From Poronia punctata (Eukaryota > Ascomycota > Sordariomycetes > Xylariales > Xylariaceae), in the NCBI GenBank assembly GCA_022579005.1, contig MU401587.1, positions 41,745 to 105,744 of the forward strand: a stretch of 64,000 nt of DNA. The letters are read 5' to 3'. The notes under the pieces are model-generated. The model ran no database searches. It was not told the origin of the DNA and was given only the letters and a program-made list of their open reading frames with translations. The position numbers were made by a program, and so were the translations under genes. Every line of letters starts with the position of its first letter. Within the stretch, counting starts at the first letter, position 1. Positions 36,766 through 49,471 of the stretch are shown piece after piece.

Positions 36766-38190
36766 GGAGGCAGATATTTACGATCGATACCTTTTTTTTT
36801 TTTTGCATTGGCGTGGCGTTTTTTTACATTATATGAGGGTGGTTTCTCATTCTTCGAGATGTTTTTCGATACCAGTCGGCACAGAAGTATCCAAGAGGAA
36901 CCTGGCAGAAGTGAGGTTTCAGTGTGCTTTGCAAACATCCGGCCGAACACGTTTAAATGAAGGACGACAACTCATGCGTCTTCCCACTTCCCGAAAAGAC
37001 ACGATCTCGTTGTACGATTCCTTAAACCCCTTTTCGTACAACTGCTTCCCCTACCCAAGATAGTCGTTTCAATCGGGTTGGGGTACCTACACATCGAGTA
37101 GTTCATGACAGATAACCCTAGATAGACAAGACAAACTCGTATCACTTTCACAAATATGCATGAGGTCCTGTATCCCCCCGGCGAAACTAAATTATATTAA
37201 TTTAAGTAGCTTCGGACAAGGTCCGCCTCAAGGTGACAGCTTGTCTTGCGCGGCCTTTGTTAGACAAGATTACTCATATATCCCATAATCGCCACCTATT
37301 CCAATCGCCAAGAAAGACGGGAAAAAGAAAACTAATAAAGTAACTAGGTTAGGTAGTCATAGACTCAAACCAATGAAAACAGACAAGAACTCGCCATAAA
37401 GCAAGTGTGACCCCGGACCGGGACAGACTCACCGATACCGGCCGGTAGTTCTAGTTCTCCGCCGTTCCGGAATTCCACAACCAACCAACCAACGCAGCAC
37501 ACCACTTTAATAGCAACATGCGCCAACGATGGCGTAAGATTCGTCGCCGGATACATATCAATACCTACCTACCTACACTACCTAACCTAATCCACTCTTA
37601 AAGGAGGGGGGAGGGGACGAGAGGGGAAAGACGGGGGAGAACTGTCACTGGGGCTCTCTGTACCTTTGTTGAATGATCGTGTCTCGCTTCTCTTTATTTA
37701 TTAGTATTTCAAGCTATATACCTCTTACCTACCTGACTAACTAATTAGATTTCCCCAAAGGGAGGCCTAGGATAAGGTAAGGTACATAGGGTAATGATGT
37801 AGTGTCCCGATTCCCGAACCCATTCACCTACCCCGCTACGTAGTATACCTACGAGAAGGGGTCCAGAGAAGGGAACTATTTCCAAATCATTTCGAGCCGG
37901 ACAGAAAGACCAACTTACAATAGTGCTTGTAGCGAAAAACCTCATTTTTAAGCTATTTTTCTCTCGACTTGTCTTGAGTGTCTCGTGACTCTTTTCCTTG
38001 GCGAGAACCCCCTTTAAGACGGTCGACTTTCTCTTCTCTTGAGTCGAGGCTCTTGTGTTCTACACGAAATCCTGTATCTATCTGAACGATACCTATATTG
38101 CCCCCCCTATATCTCTTTAATAGCCCATTCTTTAGCACATGAATTTGACTTATACATTGGTTTACTTACAAGTATAATACCTACCCCAAA
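36766..38190. other. 1.4 kb tandem intergenic region, no gene seen
   Basis: After BUD23 come T- and A-tracts near 36792. Farther right are a cluster of ACCTACCT motifs (37560-37590) and a G-rich stretch at about 37603-37636. The promoter of the PLP enzyme lies at the right end. Confidence 0.5.
37603..37636 (+). repeat. G-run cluster with quadruplex potential
   Basis: Five runs of three to six G (GGAGGGGGGAGGGG, GAGGGG, ACGGGGGAG) within about 34 bases. This spacing permits a G-quadruplex on the plus strand; function unknown. Confidence 0.5.
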
Positions 38191-39699
38191 ATGGCTGCAA
38201 ATGGAGTAGACGGCCACATAGAGCCGGCGGCCATAGTCTCGGGAGCGGAAGTTGCGGTCCAACCGCCCGCCGAGCCCGAGCTCGTCGAGCGTGTGGCATA
38301 CCAGGGACCCTTCGAGACCGTTGTCGACGGCAACAAGCAAGATGCTATCACGCTGGCATCTAGGCTCCAACACTTATCTATCTCGGCGCAGACGGTCCAC
38401 GCCGACGACTTCCTCAACTCCCATCCGGCCGTGGCCCCGCCCATGCACGTCTCGACCACCTTCCGGTACAGCCGCAACCCCGAGGACCTGGTCCCCGGGA
38501 CCAACATCAGTGTAAGGACAGAAGAAACTTTGTTTCCGAACCCGCGAAGCAAATTCGAAAAAATTTGACAAGTGGCCGAAGAGAGAGAGGACAAGACTGG
38601 GCTAACGCAGACTCTTTTTGAATTATTTTTAATACAATAGGCCGCTAACCCATACGATTCACACATCTACTCCCGAGTCAGCGCACCGAATACGCAGCGC
38701 CTCGAGGCCATCCTGACGTCGATACTCCACGGGCCGGCCGTCTCGTACAGCTCGGGGCTTTCAGCCTTCTACGCCCTATTAGTACTAGTGAACCCACGGC
38801 GCATCGCCATAGGGGAGGGTTATCATGGGTGCCACGGAGCGATCAAGATGATGTCGCGGCTATCGGGGCTACGGCAGCTGGACCTCGACTGCGCCGACGA
38901 GGAGCTGGGGCCGGGCGACCTGATCCACGTGGAGACACCACTAAATCCTTCGGGTGAGGCGCGCGACCTCGCATATTACGCCGACAAGGCCCGGCGCACT
39001 GGCGCATTGCTCTCTGTCGACGCCACCTTCGCCCCGCCCCCGCTGCTCGACCCCTTCGCCTTCGGCGCCGACATCATCATGCACAGCGGCACCAAATACT
39101 TTGGCGGCCACAGTGACATGCTGTGCGGCGTGCTGGCTGTGGCGCCGCGCCACGCCGCCGAGTGGCTACCCCGACTGATCGAGGACCGAGTTTTCTTGGG
39201 GTCCGTCGTTGGCAACCTCGAAGGCTGGCTCGGAATCCGCAGCCTGCGCACACTGGAGCTACGCGTCAGCAAGCAGAGCGCCGATGCCGAACGGCTCGTC
39301 CACTGGCTTGCGACTGAGAGATCTCGCGAGGGAAGCCCCGTCGCCGCTCTTGTTGCCGACATCAAGCACGCTAGCTTGCAGGTCGGCCCCGACGGCAAGA
39401 GGCCAGCATGGCTGACAACGCAGATGCCCAACGGTTTTGGCCCCGTCTTCTCGTTTTACATGAAAGAAGAGATAGATGCAAAGACACTGCCGAGCAAGCT
39501 CAACCTATTCCATCACGCCACAAGTCTTGGCGGCGTGGAGAGCCTCATCGAATGGCGGGCGATGACAGATGCGGGCGTCGATAAGCGCCTGTTGAGAGTG
39601 AGCATAGGCATCGAGGGCTGGGAAGATCTGCGGGATGATTTGTTACAGGCTTTCGAAGCCCTAGCGAGGACGAAGGCCGACGCCAACGGGAGTGCGTGA
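38191..39699 (+). CDS. Cys/Met-metabolism PLP-dependent enzyme (trans-sulfuration family)
   Basis: Fold-type I PLP enzyme related to cystathionine gamma-synthase and beta-lyase. Two exons, 38191-38511 and 38641-39699; the GTAAGG...ATAG intron of 129 bp falls between codons. The 459-residue product has a roughly 60-residue N-terminal extension. It then shows VAPPMHVSTTFRYSRNPEDL, YDSHIYSRVSAPNTQRLE (PLP phosphate contacts), AVSYSSGLSAFYALL, HVETPLNPSGEARDL, and the PLP-binding Lys259 in IIMHSGTKYFGGHSD. LLRVSIGIEGWEDLRDDL closes the protein. All expected active-site parts are present. The exact reaction cannot be told from motifs: synthase, lyase and related fungal enzymes share them. Confidence 0.88.
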
Positions 39700-39848
39700 T
39701 GAAAACTGACGACGAATCACGGCAGGTCAAGTCTGGCCCTGGCGGATTGTTGAGTAGAGCCGAAATTCCGCCTTATTGTTCATTAAGCCGTAGAGCCTTG
39801 GAAATTATGATATCGCGAGCTGCCTGGACGAATACCTAAAGCAACAGC

Positions 39849-42800
39849 TCAGGTAGACCCTGTCGGGAAAATGCGAATTCCCGGCTTTGTCAATATCCCA
39901 ACACCCGCCTTATTATGCCTGAAAAACAGCGTTTTAGTCCATTGCCGTACCGACGTCCGTCCCTGTGTCGACCTTTTTGAGCCCTTGATGGACGGCTCGT
40001 TGGCCGAGCTGGCCACTGTTGAGTTGACAACCGTCAGGCTATCTACCTCTATGAGTGGCGAATTACCCGAATCCGGGATGCCCCGAGAATCCCTGTCTAT
40101 CAGACCTTCCAATCGTAAATGATCCCCAATTATATGCTTCGCGGTAGCGATGAATACTGAATCCCAGCTTCGCATGAAGAAGGAATCCTCACCCATATAG
40201 GTCAGTATTTTCTGTGCCTCTTCTGGAGAGACGCAAGGTAGGACGAAGTTGACTAGATCAAGGCGCTCCGACATGCTCCGGGGTTTGGCGCTCCATACTT
40301 GGGGGTTTTCTTGACATCCACCGATAATGGTGCTAAGTAGCAGTGGAATCACCGACGGGCTTGCTTCGGCCACTGCGCTAGGTTAACAAATGAGCTGCTC
40401 AAGACTCAAGAGACATACATGCTCGTTTCGGGAAACTTACCACTTGGGTCGTGGAGCAGCTTATGTCGTACGTATTGTGGTATCGACACCTGGGCCATCA
40501 GACGGACGAAATCATTATTCTCCCAGCCTCGAGAACGGAGTCCCGGCATCGGCAGCCAGACCTTGTGCTGCGCCATAAGCACAGACCAATGGGGTTGCAC
40601 TGGTCGTTTCGACTCGGATTCAGAATGGGCTCCAGGGGCGAACCGCTCTTCTAGTTCGAAATACGCAGTTATCGTAGAATCAAGCTTGTCTAGGACCTGG
40701 ACCAGTACTTCCACACTGTCTGGCCGGTCACGAACGTGCGCCGCAACAGAGAAGAGCTCCTGATAGTAATTCCAGAGGGTTTCCGGATCGTATCTCAGAG
40801 GCAGGTTGCCAGGCATAGACGCTCTTAGTGTCTCGCCTTTGAGTATCCACAAGTGAGCGTCGAATTCGGGTCCGGCCAGAGACATGATACTATCCCAGTT
40901 CCCCGCCACCCATTCTTTCACGGTCCGGTGCATGTAATCGACTCGGCTATCCCAGATATTGCCCGTGTCGCGAATTTCTAGGAGGCCCCTGGTGCGACTG
41001 TTTAATCTTCGGGACAGGGAGGCTATCGCACTGGCCAGGCCGGATTCCTCGAGTATGGCCAGATTTGATTCGCTGGGAACATCATTGTCGCCCAAGAAGA
41101 CGGTCAAGCAGTACGGCACCAAGTCATGCCGCTGACATATATCCAACAACCGAAAATACTGCGCTCCCTCGACGTTATTTAAAGAGCTTGCGCGCTTCCA
41201 GATGGCGAGGAAGAGTTGGTTTATGTCTTTTGGCAGGCTATCCAATGTTGTCTGGCAGTCCGAAAGCCGGTCCCCTTCTTGCAATCTAACGAGGATGGTA
41301 CGCATAACAACGGCCACCCACAGAAAGACGCCCTGTGCCTTCTGCACAATGTCGTTCATAAGCTTCTCCGCTTGTTCTGCATGGAGATTCCTCTGCTCAG
41401 AGAAGCCCGGGCTTTTCTCAAGCTGACCGTGGACGTAGCCTTCTATGTCTGTCTGTGTGAGCTTCTCCAGCCACAGTGAAGGGCTGCGGTGGAACGCATC
41501 CCGGAACACGTTCCATGGTCGACTACTGGCTAATATTTTCACATTCTTGTGCGTGGCAGCCTCTTGTAGGAGTTCGACAAGAATTCCGTGATCTTCTTCG
41601 TCGCTAAACTCGTCTAGGCCGTCTATTATCAAGCCCACTTTGAAGAGAAGGCCAGCCTCTTGTAATCCGTCGTCTGCCAAGGACAAAAGGGTGCGAAAGC
41701 CGGCGAGAAGCTCCCATAACTGCCAATCCGGGAAAGCAGGACGTGAATCCGGGGAGAACAATTGAGCCAAAGCCCACCGGTTGGGAAAGAGCTTAGGTAC
41801 TAGCTGCGGGAGCATTTTCAAGCAACGGTGCAGTATCGCCTGGAGGAGGTCTTTATGCGACTTCTGCAGTGTGCCTCCAGCATTCCAAGAGTAGTACGAG
41901 GCTAATACGAGGTTGGACGAGCCGGCCCACTGTTGCAGACTCTCCTTTAGTCTCGTATCCTGGCTGAGGAACTTGACGAGTGTGGATTTTCCGGCACCGG
42001 CTTTGCCATATACCCAGTATATCGAGCTAGAAGGGTCGATCGCCCACTCGCAGAGGTCTGCCCAAAGAGGACTCCCGTTTGGAGCGTGCTTTGGTCTTTC
42101 TAGTGCCCATCTAAACGTGTCTGAGTACGCTATGGGCACCGTGTCTTCTCTATGGCTGATAGTTTCAAAGACAAGACTGTCGCTGATCATTTCGGCAAGT
42201 CTCCGCTCCCTCAGCCGTATCCCGGCATGCTCGGTTTGTGTAGTAGCCGTTGTCATAGAGTGCATCGGCGCCCACCGTGACTCTATGGCATATTCGAGGA
42301 TGCCACGGGCCTCTTGCATTTTGACGTTTGTCTGAGGTCGGATCAACTGCAAAATTTGCTGCCCATAGGTCTTAGTGGTGTTGTCAATGTTGCGGAGTCC
42401 TTCTATCAGCGTTGCTTGGTCGATTGCGAACTGCTTCATCGTGACTCGGGTATTCTCGGCTTGTCCCCTTACACGGCAACAGTTGAATTAGCATCCTTTA
42501 GCTGGCTGTGTAGCCAAAGCATCGACAGAGCCGAAAGGAGGGAGTGCTCGTCCATACGTACCATGAGAGTACCAACATTGCCATTGTTGTTTGCTTCCGA
42601 TTCTCATCTAGGCGATGTTCTAACTTTCGGATTTTATCTACCGACCACGCTCGCTTCAGGGCCGCGGCAAAGCTCTCGGCGGCCAGCTTTATTCTTCGAA
42701 TATTGTCTCTCTCATCAAGGGTCCGAACGGTCTGTTGCAATTCTCTATTTATATCCCTTGCGTCCCGGCAAAGGCCTTTTAGGATCGAAATGGTGTTCTT

Positions 42801-43037
42801 CTCATAGTCTTTCAGGGGGTGGTCGGGATCCTCTTGTCTCACCAGCTCTGCCATTTTCGACGAAGCTGTGTGTGTGATAATTGCGAAGTCACTGGCGATT
42901 TTTGAAAGTTTGATATCAGACTGCGATCCATCCAAATGCGACTTATATGTCTCTCTCGTGTCGGCAAGAACACCCGAAGCAAAGTCGAGGAACTGAACGA
43001 CCGCCGCTGCGACGGATAGGATACTGAGTGGTTCCAT
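39849..43037 (-). CDS. NACHT-type STAND NTPase, NLR-like, without visible repeats
   Basis: STAND receptors of fungi are thought to sense non-self and trigger incompatibility or defence. Three exons: 43037-42562, 42467-40441 and 40372-39849, giving 1008 residues; introns of 94 and 68 bp. The N-terminal 160 residues (MEPLSILSVAAAVVQFLDFA...) are a helical domain of the kind preceding many fungal NACHT modules. The NACHT domain has Walker A GKAGAGKST (about 313-321) and Walker B LIIDGLDEF (about 438-446) followed by ILASSRPWNVF (sensor 1). GVFLWVAVVMRTIL and the MHRTVKEWV region are typical of the winged-helix section of fungal NACHT proteins. The last ~300 residues show no WD40, ankyrin or TPR repeats, so the ligand-sensing part is unassigned. 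Reading frame and motifs are intact. It is divergent from the NACHT-ankyrin gene. Confidence 0.88.
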
Positions 43038-45300
43038 CGTTATCTTGGAAAAAGACAGACTCGAGTATAAGCGCCAGTGGACAGGTCTATATCGTCATAG
43101 GCCCATAGCCCACCTAGAAAGGTGGATAGTCTTGAACAGGAGACAAAGTAATGTGTAAACTATGTGTAGCGCAAACTACTTCATGTAGGACCGGCAGTTT
43201 AAGTCCAGGACTTGTACATTTGACGTTTTTTGTCGTGTTGCGGCTTATACTATTCGCTTTGGCAATCGGACACGAACGGGATATAGAGAGGAGAGGAAGG
43301 TCATAAGGCTGAAACAAAGGCGTTCCCATGAAGCTTTTAAAGCCATGATACCTACCGGCTCATCATATCACATAGATTAGACCATCCAACTGAAACTGGG
43401 CGAGGCAGTGCTGGACCAGTATAAACGGACATAGCTGCAAGTTCCCCCTGGTAGACGATTCGGTAAGGCACAATATGATATTGAACCTTGCGGCCTTTCG
43501 GTACATCTCGGGATACCTGATGGGGACGGATGGTACGTTCGGGAGGCAAGATAAGCTTACCTATCTCCAGGTAAATGCGTCATTTGCTCTCCTACGTGGT
43601 CGGACACGAATCCAACCAATCAACCTTGGGGCCTCTGCCTTGAACGCAACATCACATACTGCTGAATATGCACCGCAACGCTGGTTATGACCGTTATGTG
43701 GCTGAGATAGTATGTAGGTACCTAGCCTTGCTCGGTTTCCATTGCCTACTTGTATCAAGTAGGCACGTAGGGGTGAACGCGGACCTTCCTTGGAGTAATG
43801 TACTCGTAAGCTCTTGCTGGCTCGCTCGCCTTGTAATTCTGGCCGCTGCACTTACATTCAAATGTGAGGCGCGCTCCCCCCCAAGGGCCAAAACCACGTG
43901 GATAGGCGTCAAATAATGTTCCGATGCGACCCATCATGCGTCCATTACCTTTCCTCGGCCACCCATCGGCCTGGGCTCATAATTTCATTGCGCCTTTCTC
44001 ATTGCCCCCATAAAGGCGCCCAAAAGCTTACTCGAGCATGCAACGAGGGTAGCATCATCGACTCTTACGAGAAACTACCTAGGTTAGGAAAATGCAAGCT
44101 TTGTGACGCGGCAAATCCCAGAAGCTGAAAGGTTTATTCTCCCATTGCCCTGCCCCCTGCCTGACCTGATACAAACCGTTATTGATTAGGTAGTACTAAC
44201 CAGGTTAGATGGTGGAGTCGTGCTGCTGTAGCCAGCTCTACATGCTAAGCCCCAACAGGACAGGCTCGTGTGAGAGCCCGACGTCTTTCCCATCAACAAG
44301 CAAAATCACTTGAACATCAACTATTATAATAACCAAAAAAGTAAATGCTGCACATACCTATTGCAGCCGCCGCTTGCTCGAGTAAAATTGAGCCAAAGGT
44401 TAGCTTACTGGTTTCCCAGATCCTACACATACGAGCAGAACTCTACTACATCTCAACGTGAGATGGCCTGGTACACGTGTGCTACGAGTGCGTGTAGATG
44501 GAAATTCGGTATGAACCATAAGGTGGGGTGTGCATACATACGAGTACATGTAAGGATTACAAACCAAATCAAATGTCCTTCGGGACAAACAAAGGCAATC
44601 AAGCACCCGCACAATGACTCCAATATCACTTGCACTTTCCCAGGCACGCCCAGTGCATGCCTACTTACGAGTACGTGCTACGAGTACGAGTACTGCTCGC
44701 AAGAGGTAGGTTCGAGTATATAAGGTACTTTTTGATTTCGAATGTTGTTTCAGATCTAGAACCTACCCCATCTATTTTTATTCGACAATGCATCTCAGTT
44801 TCATTCCTTATCATTGACTCTATCGTTGCTTTTTAAGATCCCAAGGTGCACCAATGCCCCAGGCCGGTATTTCCTTGGGCCCTAATTATACTCGTAGTAC
44901 AACATGAAGTCTGGTTCATGGGAAGTAAGTAGACGGCGACATGATAAATAAGCTTTGCTTCTGCCAACTTGCCAAGTCCCATGATTGAATGATAGGTATA
45001 AGCTGATTGTTGGGACACATTTACCACAAAAGGTCAAAATGGGAAAATAGTAGGTATGGTGGAGTAATAAAAAGCAAAATACTCGACATGCAAGCTCAGC
45101 CCCCATCAGGGCGTCTGAGCCTCACTCACCATCCACCGATGCTCGCAGGCTCACAGCCCTCGCGAGACCATCTCGCGAGTCGCGACCTCGGACCAGATCG
45201 TCCCTTCTTCATCAATTTCTTTCTTTCTTTCTTTACCATCCGCCTATTTAGGCTCGACGTGTACCCGCGACTGTTATAGCAGGAAGACGTATGCAAGCAA
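43038..45300. other. 2.3 kb divergent region between two NLR-like genes
   Basis: No supported gene; open frames here lack domains and splice logic. It contains repeated ACGAGTAC-type motifs (about 44535-44695) and a CTTT microsatellite at about 45215-45236 close to the second NLR-like start. It carries the promoters of both receptors. Confidence 0.5.
45215..45236. repeat. (CTTT)n microsatellite
   Basis: Four to five TTTC/CTTT units in the pyrimidine-rich leader, about 70 bp before the NACHT-ankyrin start codon. Confidence 0.7.
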
Positions 45301-48300
45301 ATGGCGGACGCCATATCCATCCTCGGTGTCTTCGGTCAGGTGATGCAAATCGGCGAGGTGCTTTTCAAGTTTGGCATGGACTGGAAGAACGCGCCGAATG
45401 ATGTGCGGGAGAATATCGCCAATATCCAGGCGCTCAAGACGACGCTGTCGACGACGTACGCTAACTCTGTCAGCAACCCCGAATTTGAAAAGGCCATGCG
45501 CGGTGCTGATTCGGCGCTGCTGCGACACTTTGGTCGGGACTCGGGAGGGATAGAAAAAGAGAGAAAGGCGATAGTAAATAGTAAAGCAAAAGACGGGAAA
45601 GCGAGTGAGGGGAAAACAGTGGAAGTAAAAGCAAAAGAGGGGAAAGGGAAGGAAGTAAACAAGAAAGAGGAGAAAGCAAAGGACGGGAAATCGAACGAAG
45701 TAAAGGCAAAAGACGTGAAATCGAACGCATTAAAGGCAAAAGAAGTGAAAGGGAAGGAAGTAAAAGAAAAGGAAGGTAGAGAGAAGGAAGTAAAAGCCAA
45801 AGACCCGACAGCAAAAGACGGAAAAGCGAACGGAGGGAACGCAAAGGAAGTAAAAGCAAAAGAAGGGAAAGCCAAAGATGGAAAAGCGAATGAAGTGAAA
45901 ACCAAAGTAGGCAAAGCAAAGCTGGACCGTCTCGTCGTGACCACCTGCACGAGGAAACTCGGCACACTCCTGGCCGAGCTAAAGGATGCGGCCGCGAGTA
46001 GCTCGGTCTTTAGTTGGAAGCGTATCGAGATGGTCTTTCGAAAGAACGATATCCGCGACGCGATTGCGAACCTGCAACGACAATGCCAGCTTCTTAACAA
46101 CCTCGTCGGCATCGATTCTCTGACACTCGCGGTGCAGATAGTGAAAGAGGTGCGCCTGGTCCGGCGCGAGGCGAACGAGGACCGTCAAGCGCGACGGGAC
46201 TGGGAATCTAAAAATGACCGCACTCTCGGGCGGATCGAACATAATATCGACAACCAAGATAGGGACAACGCTCTTGAGAAGGCCTCCCGCCTCCTCAATC
46301 TTATATCCACGTATGATTACGCGTCGCAACAGAGAGACTACCTATCCAATAAGACGGAAGGCACAGGCCGCTGGTTAATAGAGGAATCCGAGAATTACCG
46401 CCGGTGGGTAGACGGTACCGGCAAGACACTGTTCTGTCACGGTATACCCGGATCTGGCAAGACCATCATGTCCAGCATCGTGATACACGACATTGCTAAG
46501 CGGATAGACAATACTGCCGAGCGGATCGACAACAGCGCCGACGTTTACTTAGCCTTTGTCTATTGCAACTTCAGGGTGAAACACGCGCGTCCCCTAGAGA
46601 GCATCCTGTCTAGCATATTACGGCAGGTTGTCCAGCAAATGAGAAGAATCCCCGACCACATCGAGAATCTCTACGCAAAGGGCAAATCCTTGCCCAGCCT
46701 ATGCCAGATCGAAAAGGCGCTCGCGCTCTGCATACAAAGTTTTAAGAGAGGTTACGTTGTCATCGATGCGCTGGACGAGTTCTCCACCAATTTGAACATG
46801 GTTAAGAAACTGGCAAATCTGCTAAAGAAAATGCAACGTCAGACCGGCCTGAACCTTCTCGTGACGACGAGGCAAATCTATCGAGCCCAAGACTTGTTTC
46901 CTGCTTCGACATGCATCGAGTTGGAAATCCGCGCCAACGATAGCGACGTTGGGAAATACGTCCGGAGACGCTTACGGGATTTCCCGAGTTATGTTCAAAG
47001 AGATCAACAACTCCGAGAAAAGATACAGTCGGCAATAATACAAAGTGTCGAGGGAATGTCCGTAGTCTCTCTCACTAGGCCCCTCCCAAACACTCACGAA
47101 GCGCTTCTCAGTCTCTGACATGGGTCACTCTAGGTTTCTTCTGGCGAAGCTGCACCTCGAGTCATTAACGGACAAGAAGTCGCCGAGGGCTATGATGAAT
47201 GCCCTTGAAGAACTCAACAGCGGCGACGACCCATACAAAATGGCCTATAGGAAGGCCATGCGCAGGATACATGGACAGACGGATGGCCAGAGACAGCTGG
47301 CGATGCAAGTTCTCTCCTGGATCACGTTTGCGAAACGGCCGTTGACCACCAACGAGCTCCAGCATGCTTTAGCAGTGGATATAGATGGCACCGCATCCCT
47401 ATCTTTTGACCAGGAAAACGTAACGGACATCGATTTTATCATGTCAGTATGCGCCGGCCTCGTCACGGTCGATGAGATTGCGGGTGTTATTCGCTTGGTC
47501 CATCACACGGCACAGCAATACTTCGATCAGAACAGGGCCGAGCATTTCCCCAGCGGGGATTCACAGATCGCCGCCACATGCCTGCGGTACCTTGGTTACG
47601 GCAACGTGTCTCCAGCTCCATTGGTCAACCTCGACCAATATCGAGAGAGGCTAAAGACGTGGCCGTTGTATGCCTACGCCAGCGAGTACTGGCACGAGCA
47701 CGCCAATAAAACCAAGCAGCATAGAGAAATTCGGGACTTCTTAGGGCAGCAAATTGCTTGTGGAGGAGCATACCAGACTGCCGTCATTGCCAGATACTCG
47801 CCTTACAACGGTAGCGCCTATCACTTCGTGTCCTGGGACTTCCATAACGGCAGTGCCGGCTCGATGGCACTGCATTGGGCGGCTTTTATCGGCGATGAGG
47901 CCCTTGCGCGGGAACTACTTCAAGCCGAGTGCGATGTCAACCAGGAGGATTTCGAGGGGATGACGCCGATCATGGTGGCCGCACGGCAAGGCCACAGTGG
48001 TCTAGTGCGAATGTTGCTTCGGGACTGGAAAGCAGAAGCAACGACATCTAAACAGGGGAAATCGCCGATTCTTTACGCCGCCACATTCAACCACGAAGAA
48101 GTAGTTCGGGCTCTGCTAGAGGATTCCGGTGTCGACCGAGCTGGCTCCGCACCACTCGGTCAGGCTATTGCGCTTGGCCACGTCCAGGTTGTGAAAAGGC
48201 TACTTGACGACCCGAGGGTCGAACCATACGTTGCGGTGGAGAGTGGTGCATCCGGCCTTACCATAGCTGCCGAGTCGGGCTATCCAGAGATTGTGAAGTT

Positions 48301-49471
48301 GCTGCTACGGAAGAACGAGGTCGAAGTGAAATACAAAGGGCGGGATGCTCTTCGTCTAGCTTTACAAAAGGGCCACAACGATATTGCTCTGCAGCTTGTC
48401 GGCGACGAGAGAATCTACACCGACTTGAATAATGCCCGAGGGCTTGAAATGTTGTCTTCGGTGGTCGAATCGGGCGACGAGAAGTTATTATCGAAGCTAC
48501 TCCGAAAGCTTGATACGCATCTGAGCAGTAAGACGGTTAAACGGAAAACCACACCCCTTATTCTGGCTGTGCAGACCGGTCGACTGGAACTTGTCCTTTC
48601 TCTTCTCGCAAAGAAAAAATATGACATTAATGCGGCAGATGAGTTTGGGAGAACTGCGGTCTCGTGGGCAGCCGAGGCCGGCACGGGAAAACGGACGGGA
48701 AGCACACGTGTCAGTTCCGCGGCCCCAACTCAGCATGGACCCCAGGGGATGAGTATCTTGCGAGCTTTGCTCGAAACCAATGGGGTTGAGCCGGGAGCTT
48801 CAGACATGCACGGAAAGCCGCCGTTATTCTACGCAGCCGAGGGGTCATGTGTAGAGACAATTTCTTTACTGTTAACTCTTGGACGAGTACCAGTCGATAC
48901 ACCGGGCCCTCTTGCGACAACAGCGCTATTCCATGTCAACAAAGCTCCAATAGCGGGAGCCCTCATCAATGCCGGCGCGGATTGCAACTGGAAGAACACA
49001 ATGGTAATAACTCCGCTCCTGCATATCTACCAAGAGAGACCCCAACTCCACAATGTGCTTGAGCTCCTGTGCCGGAAGGGGGCCGAGCTTCAGATAGTTG
49101 GCCAGTCTGGGTATACTATTTTACTATGTGCTGCCAAGTGTGGTGACCCGTGGATGGTGAACTTGTTATTGAAGCACAGGGCTAGCATCAACGACCCAGG
49201 GAGGTATGACAAGTCAATTCTCTACGCAGCGCTTGCGTACGCACCAAAATCTGTGTCGGATGCTTTCCTTGCCGTCTCCACTAGCAGGAGTGGCACATTT
49301 GAATACAACAAGAACTTGCTGGCCGATGGAACAGCCAAAGATTTGGGCAGCGACAACATAGAAGAGCGCTATCGAGTAGTGGTGGGACTACTTCTGGGAC
49401 GAGGAGCGTCGAAAAGCTCCCTGAACCAACTGGAACTGTTGAAGTTGAAGTCCAAAAACGAAGCTGCATGA
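45301..49471 (+). CDS. NACHT-ankyrin STAND receptor with Lys-rich repeat insertion
   Basis: Fungal NLR-like protein. Two exons, 45301-47057 and 47134-49471; a 76 bp intron with a weak GTCCGT donor and CTCTAG acceptor splices EGM to FLLAKLHLESL, restoring a motif normal for the family. The product is 1364 residues. Residues 1-90 (ISILGVFGQVMQIGEVLFKFGMDW...) begin the N-terminal domain common to fungal NACHT-ankyrin proteins. That domain resumes at about 208 (TCTRKLGTLLAELKD), and a Lys/Glu/Ala-rich tandem repeat (about 94-207) interrupts it. EGTGRWL leads into NACHT: Walker A GIPGSGKT (381-388) and Walker B VVIDALDEF (486-494), then LLVTTRQ. A winged-helix-like region follows, then at least ten ankyrin-type repeats from about 828 to 1290 (for example ALHWAAFIGDEALARELL and TPIMVAARQGHSGLVRMLL). 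The frame is intact throughout. Confidence 0.9.
45580..45921 (+). repeat. Coding tandem repeat, KAK(E/D)GK-type units
   Basis: Degenerate units of about 21-42 nt built on GTAAAAGCAAAAGA.GGGAAA encode repeats such as VKAKEGK, AKDGKANEV and VKAKDVK within the NACHT-ankyrin gene. Roughly 114 residues are almost only Lys, Glu, Ala, Asp, Gly, Val and Asn. Units are imperfect, so this is an aged minisatellite, but multiples of three keep the frame. The reverse strand reads as a long Phe/Ser-rich open frame, an artefact of the repeat. Confidence 0.85.

Noticed and set aside
45336..46112. Long antisense open frame, Phe/Ser-rich repeats
   Set aside because: It is the mirror of the Lys-rich coding repeat in the NACHT-ankyrin gene. 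The sense strand has intact domains on both sides.
39849..49471. A biosynthetic or heterokaryon-incompatibility gene cluster around the two receptors
   Set aside because: No HET-domain, lipase, purine phosphorylase or other typical effector gene is adjacent; neighbours are a PLP enzyme and an ATP synthase subunit.
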